A stretch of 34,284 bases of DNA from Porphyromonadaceae bacterium UBA7042 (lineage in GTDB: Bacteria; Bacteroidota; Bacteroidia; Bacteroidales; Muribaculaceae), in NCBI GenBank assembly GCA_002494015.1, contig DLAR01000002.1:649-34932 (forward strand). Reading direction: 5' to 3'. Every line of letters starts with the position of its first letter. Position 1 is the stretch's first letter. This document shows positions 31,036-34,284 of the stretch, one piece after another. The translations under genes and the position numbers were made by a program. The notes under the pieces were generated by a model. The model was not told the origin of the DNA, ran no database searches, and was given only the letters and a program-made list of their open reading frames with translations.

Positions 31036-32055
31036 ATGATAGATAAGATAAATGAACTGAAAGAACGCATTGTCTCGCTGAACGCGTCGTCTCTCGAAGA
31101 AGTTGAGGCATTGCGCATCAAGTATTTGAGTAAGAAAGGCGAAGTTTCGGCTTTGTTCAATGATTTCAAAAGTGTGGCACCTGAACAGAAACGCACAGTA
31201 GGGCAGGCACTGAACGAGCTTAAAAATATGGCTACCGAGCGCATCGCCGCCCTTCGCGAGGCTTTGGAAACATCTGACAGCGCAGCCGATGACCTTGACC
31301 TCACCCGCACGGCAGCCCCGCTCCCTCTCGGCACCCGTCACCCGCTTTCGTTAGTGCGTGACGAGATTGTGGCTATTTTTTCGCGTCTTGGGTTTACGGT
31401 TGCCGAAGGCCCTGAAATCGAGGATGACTGGCATGTGTTCTCATCGCTCAATTTCGCTGCCGACCATCCTGCCCGCGACATGCAGGACACCTTCTTTATA
31501 AACCGCACCCCCGACGTGTTGTTGCGCACCCACACATCCTCGGTTCAGTCTCGGGTGATGGAGCGCACCCAGCCGCCAATCCGCATCATCTGCCCGGGCC
31601 GTGTCTACCGCAACGAGGCCATTTCGGCCCGCGCCCACTGCTTCTTCCATCAGGTCGAGGCTCTTTATGTCGATAAAAATGTATCGTTTGCCGACCTTCG
31701 CCAGACGCTTCTTTATTTTGCCCGCGAGATGTTTGGTCCCGAGACAAAGATTCGTCTCCGACCCAGTTATTTCCCGTTCACCGAGCCGTCGGCCGAAATG
31801 GACATCTCCTGCAATCTCTGTGGCGGCAAAGGCTGCTCGTTCTGCAAGCACACCGGCTGGGTGGAAATTCTCGGATGCGGCATGGTCGACCCCAATGTCC
31901 TCCGCGCTTGCGGTATAGACCCCGATGTCTATTCGGGATTCGCACTCGGAATGGGTATCGAGCGCATAACCAACTTGAAATATCAGGTCAAAGATTTGCG
32001 CATGTTCTCAGAGAACGATGTGCGTTTTCTTGAGGAATTTACAGCCGCGCATTAA
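31036..32055 (+). CDS. pheS: Phenylalanyl-tRNA synthetase alpha subunit
   Basis: A 339-aa class II synthetase alpha chain that charges tRNAPhe with phenylalanine. The N-terminal coiled coil spans about 1-85. The catalytic core shows TFFINRTPDVLLRTHTSSVQ, GRVYRNEAISARAHCFFHQVEALYVD, the motif with RPSYFPFTEPSAEMDISC, and GFALGMGIERI. The CNLCGGKGCSFCKHTGW insert with four Cys is usual in this group. Start at ATG 31036 by homology. pheT is not adjacent. First gene of pheS-crcB-nth-TRIC-gtrA. Confidence 0.97.
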   Translation: MIDKINELKERIVSLNASSLEEVEALRIKYLSKKGEVSALFNDFKSVAPEQKRTVGQALNELKNMATERIAALREALETSDSAADDLDLTRTAAPLPLGTRHPLSLVRDEIVAIFSRLGFTVAEGPEIEDDWHVFSSLNFAADHPARDMQDTFFINRTPDVLLRTHTSSVQSRVMERTQPPIRIICPGRVYRNEAISARAHCFFHQVEALYVDKNVSFADLRQTLLYFAREMFGPETKIRLRPSYFPFTEPSAEMDISCNLCGGKGCSFCKHTGWVEILGCGMVDPNVLRACGIDPDVYSGFALGMGIERITNLKYQVKDLRMFSENDVRFLEEFTAAH

Positions 32056-32450
32056 TGTCGCCGTTCTCGCTCACTAATATTCTTCTTGTAGCTTCGGGCG
32101 GTGCCGTAGGGTGCCTGTTGCGCTACTATTTTCAGGAAGTAAACTTCTTCCATGCCGATGAGTATTACTTCACGGTCGGAATCAACATAACCGGTTGCTG
32201 CATGATGGGAATCCTGTGGGCGCTGTTCGATCACTTTGGTGTCGCTACCGGCTGGCGGTTGTTTCTGCTGACCGGCGTGCTCGGCGGCTACACGACCTAC
32301 TCGGCTTTCACGCTTGATGCCTTGTTGCTGCTGCATGACCGCCTGACGCTGAGGTTTCTCTTTTATGTTGCCATGACGTTTGCGGGTGGCCTTTTAGGAT
32401 GTGCCGCCGGATTATACGGGACAGAAAAATTACTCAAGATATTCGGGTGA
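32055..32450 (+). CDS. crcB: Fluoride ion channel CrcB/Fluc
   Basis: A 131-aa small membrane protein with four hydrophobic segments that exports fluoride as a dual-topology dimer. Hallmarks are GGAVGCLLRYYF (15-26), the N in GINITGCC (near 42-50) and GVLGGYTTYSAFTLD (near 75-89), the TTxS region of the pore. Its ATG overlaps the pheS stop by one base (TAATG). I find no crcB-motif riboswitch upstream, so control by fluoride is not evident. Confidence 0.93.
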   Translation: MSPFSLTNILLVASGGAVGCLLRYYFQEVNFFHADEYYFTVGINITGCCMMGILWALFDHFGVATGWRLFLLTGVLGGYTTYSAFTLDALLLLHDRLTLRFLFYVAMTFAGGLLGCAAGLYGTEKLLKIFG

Positions 32451-32452
32451 AA

Positions 32453-33103
32453 ATGACTGTAAAAGAACGATATGAGCGAGTGATAGAATGGTTCAGCCGC
32501 GAGATGCCCGTGGCTGAGACCGAGCTCAATTATGACAACCCCTATCAATTGCTTGTGGCTGTTATCCTGTCGGCACAGTGTACTGACAAGCGGGTAAACA
32601 TGATTACGCCCGCGTTGTTTGAGGCGTTTCCCACCCCCGAGTCTATGGCCGCTGCCACTGCCGAGGAGATATTCCCTTATATCAAGTCGTGTTCTTACCC
32701 CAATAACAAGAGCCGTTCCCTTGCGGGGATGGCGCGCAGGCTTGTCGAGGAATTCGGTGGCGAAGTGCCGTCTGACCTTGACGCGCTGATGTCGCTGCCC
32801 GGGGTGGGGCGCAAGACCGCCAACGTGATTCTCGCCGTAGTCTATAACAGGTCGACGATGGCTGTGGACACCCATGTGTTCCGCGTCAGCGAGCGCATTG
32901 GACTCACGACAGGCAGTAAGAATCCACTGGCAACCGAGAAAACGCTTGTCAGGCATATTCCCGATGAGATTATTCCATTGGCCCACCACTGGCTTATTCT
33001 TCACGGACGCTACGTCTGCAAGGCGCGTCGTCCTGACTGCCTTAATTGCGGGCTGACTTCGGTGTGCCGGTTTTATCAGAAAGAAACCAAAAAGAAAAAT
33101 TAA
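32453..33103 (+). CDS. nth: Endonuclease III (DNA N-glycosylase/AP lyase)
   Basis: A 216-aa base-excision-repair enzyme that removes oxidised pyrimidines and cleaves the abasic site. The helix-hairpin-helix motif SLPGVGRKTANVI (114-126) carries catalytic K121, and D139 lies in VDTHVFRV. The 4Fe-4S cluster is C189-x6-C196-x2-C199-x5-C205, the classic spacing. I start it at ATG 32453, 2 nt after the crcB stop. Confidence 0.97.
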   Translation: MTVKERYERVIEWFSREMPVAETELNYDNPYQLLVAVILSAQCTDKRVNMITPALFEAFPTPESMAAATAEEIFPYIKSCSYPNNKSRSLAGMARRLVEEFGGEVPSDLDALMSLPGVGRKTANVILAVVYNRSTMAVDTHVFRVSERIGLTTGSKNPLATEKTLVRHIPDEIIPLAHHWLILHGRYVCKARRPDCLNCGLTSVCRFYQKETKKKN

Positions 33104-33106
33104 AAC

Positions 33107-33760
33107 GTGGATTCCACATTTATATATATAATAGAAGTACTCGGCACCCTCGCCTTCGGTATAAGCGGAATCCGCCTTGCCGCCACGAAACATTTTGACT
33201 GGTTCGGCGCCTATACCGTAGGGCTTGTCACAGCCATTGGCGGCGGCACGTTGCGTGACGTCCTTCTTGACATTCCTGTCTTCTGGATGCAGAACTGGCT
33301 TTATCTTGCAGTGACGGGACTGGCGTTTCTGATAGTGGTCCTTTTCAGGCAGGTGCTGACATCCGGTTCCAAGTCGTTGTTTATATTCGACTCGATTGGA
33401 CTGGCACTGTTTGTCGTTATCGGTATTCAGAAAACGATATTTGCCGGTTATCCGATGTGGGTTGCGATTGTGATGGGCATTATAACAGGGTCCTTCGGAG
33501 GAGTCGTGCGTGACATCCTGATTAATGTCGAGCCGCTTTTTTTTCGCAAAGATATTTACGCGACAGCCTGTATGGCCGGAGGTATTGTTTACTGGGCAAT
33601 CATGCTCCTTGGCGGAAACCCTATCTTGCAACAATCGGCTTGTGCCGTAGTGATTATAGCATTGCGCATAGGGGCCATACGTTACGGATGGCACCTGCCG
33701 CAGTTGAAAGGGGAAAATGAAGATGATTCCGGCCGGATGATAGTTGATAAAAAAGATTAA
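33107..33760 (+). CDS. TRIC/UPF0126-type membrane channel protein
   Basis: A 217-aa inner-membrane protein beginning with GTG, 3 nt after the nth stop. It shows the internal duplication of prokaryotic trimeric intracellular cation channel-like proteins, with VTAIGGGTLRDVLLD (41-55) in the first half and IITGSFGGVVRDILIN in the second. About seven hydrophobic segments, then a charged tail. Prokaryotic TRIC homologues conduct monovalent cations; the role here is not known. Confidence 0.88.
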   Translation: MDSTFIYIIEVLGTLAFGISGIRLAATKHFDWFGAYTVGLVTAIGGGTLRDVLLDIPVFWMQNWLYLAVTGLAFLIVVLFRQVLTSGSKSLFIFDSIGLALFVVIGIQKTIFAGYPMWVAIVMGIITGSFGGVVRDILINVEPLFFRKDIYATACMAGGIVYWAIMLLGGNPILQQSACAVVIIALRIGAIRYGWHLPQLKGENEDDSGRMIVDKKD

Positions 33761-33778
33761 CCTTAAAACCTTAAAACA

Positions 33779-34219
33779 ATGGCAACCATGTCAATAAATG
33801 TGCAAAGTGATGATATAAAGCAGTTTATACGCTATATAATAGTGGGGGTGATGAATACGCTTGTTACCCTTGCTGTTATTTATGTGTGCAAGTCGCTCTT
33901 GGAGGTCAACATGTGGATTTCCAATGCTCTCGGTTATATTGCCGGGGTAATAAACTCGTTTATGTGGAACAAGATGTGGGTTTTTCAGTCATCATCTACC
34001 AACTACCGGGGAGAGGCATTGCGCTTTGCCATCGGATTCATGCTGTGCTACGGCCTCCAGTTCCTTGCGACTTGGCTGCTCAACTCGGTCATGGGAAGTG
34101 TCGAATGGGATATTCTCGGCGTGACTGTAATCAGCGGATACGGTGTGGCAACACTTCTCGGAATGGTCATCTATACCCTTGCCAACTTTGTTTACAATCG
34201 AGTCGTAACCTTCAAATAA
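33779..34219 (+). CDS. GtrA-family membrane protein
   Basis: A 146-aa protein with four hydrophobic segments of the GtrA type, which are thought to flip or carry a lipid-linked sugar across the membrane. The diagnostic stretch is the N-terminal FIRYIIVGVMNTLVTLAVIYV (17-37) and then NALGYIAGVINSFMWNKMWVF. It starts 18 nt after the TRIC gene and is probably part of the same transcript. No glycosyltransferase partner is in the window. A dispersed repeat starts directly at the base after its stop. Confidence 0.88.
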   Translation: MATMSINVQSDDIKQFIRYIIVGVMNTLVTLAVIYVCKSLLEVNMWISNALGYIAGVINSFMWNKMWVFQSSSTNYRGEALRFAIGFMLCYGLQFLATWLLNSVMGSVEWDILGVTVISGYGVATLLGMVIYTLANFVYNRVVTFK

Positions 34220-34284
34220 GAGGGCGTTTCATAACAAATGTTAAATCCAAAGCCCGTTTTCACGCGTCGGATTTCGTCATGAAT
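34220..34284 (+). repeat. Dispersed repeat, copy C (runs to window end)
   Basis: The sequence begins GAGGGCGTTTCATAACAAAT immediately after the gtrA stop codon. It aligns with copy B for about 44 nt, including CCCGTTTTC. Any continuation is past the window edge. Confidence 0.75.

Noticed and set aside
31950..32055. A fluoride riboswitch for crcB
   Set aside because: crcB starts inside the pheS stop codon, so any leader would be coding sequence, and I see no such motif at the operon start.
32363..33694. A 443-codon open frame on the minus strand
   Set aside because: It is antisense to nth, the TRIC gene and part of crcB, with low-complexity His/Arg/Lys content and no family signature.
1..34284. 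CRISPR arrays, phage modules, toxin-antitoxin pairs or defence islands
   Set aside because: No regularly spaced direct repeats and no gene of those classes is seen apart from the single recombinase.

Overview
The window looks like a chromosomal segment from a Bacteroidales bacterium, most likely of the Muribaculaceae/Bacteroides type. Several things point there. Promoters follow the Bacteroidetes pattern (TTTG, about 20 nt, TAnnTTTG) in front of many genes. There is a type V (fimbrillin) pilus operon with DUF3575 and DUF5119 proteins, a DUF4492 gene in front of cydAB, an rpsF-rpsR-rplI cluster, and few Shine-Dalgarno sequences. Most of it is ordinary housekeeping chromosome. The accessory-looking parts are the recombinase at the left edge (346-1843) and the fimbrial operon (10119-16661).

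Left part (1-10053): the 5' end of a tRNA (probably tRNA-Gln) leaves the window on the minus strand. Next is a tyrosine recombinase (515-1720) bracketed by two different long inverted repeats. efp (minus) and a dedA-rpe-queA-like operon (plus) diverge from back-to-back promoters. A WecA/TagO-type lipid-linked sugar-phosphate transferase follows and ends in a strong hairpin. Facing it is a minus-strand operon of four genes joined by three ATGA overlaps: histidine kinase, B3/B4-domain protein, TsaC/Sua5 and a FemAB-like acetyltransferase.

Middle (10119-21861): the fimbrial operon reads leftward as OmpA-like/DUF3575, DUF5119 lipoprotein, fimbrillin (416 aa) and a very large fimbrillin/tip-like lipoprotein (1005 aa). 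A strong hairpin separates the last two genes. A 465-bp regulatory gap separates the operon from a thioesterase-dprA pair. After that come a uridine-phosphorylase-like gene, a small LEA-like 11-mer repeat protein whose start codon lies in a perfect inverted repeat, and dnaA (minus). I see no convincing oriC next to dnaA.

Right part (21862-34284): CBM9-like and LysE-type genes; the ribosomal operon rpsF-rpsR-rplI; cytochrome bd oxidase (DUF4492-cydA-cydB); a HAD phosphatase; a candidate short non-coding RNA; an iron-dependent alcohol dehydrogenase; an unknown secreted lipoprotein; and a tight operon pheS-crcB-nth-TRIC-gtrA. A dispersed repeat beginning GAGGGyGTTTCATAACA occurs three times (10087, 24614 on the minus strand, 34220).

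No CRISPR array, phage module or clear defence system is visible. The best leads for something new are the inverted-repeat-flanked recombinase, the dispersed repeat family, the candidate small RNA at 28833-28906, the start-codon hairpin of the LEA-like gene, and cis-elements of the pilus operon (G8 tract, intercistronic hairpin, outward-facing palindromic promoter-like site).
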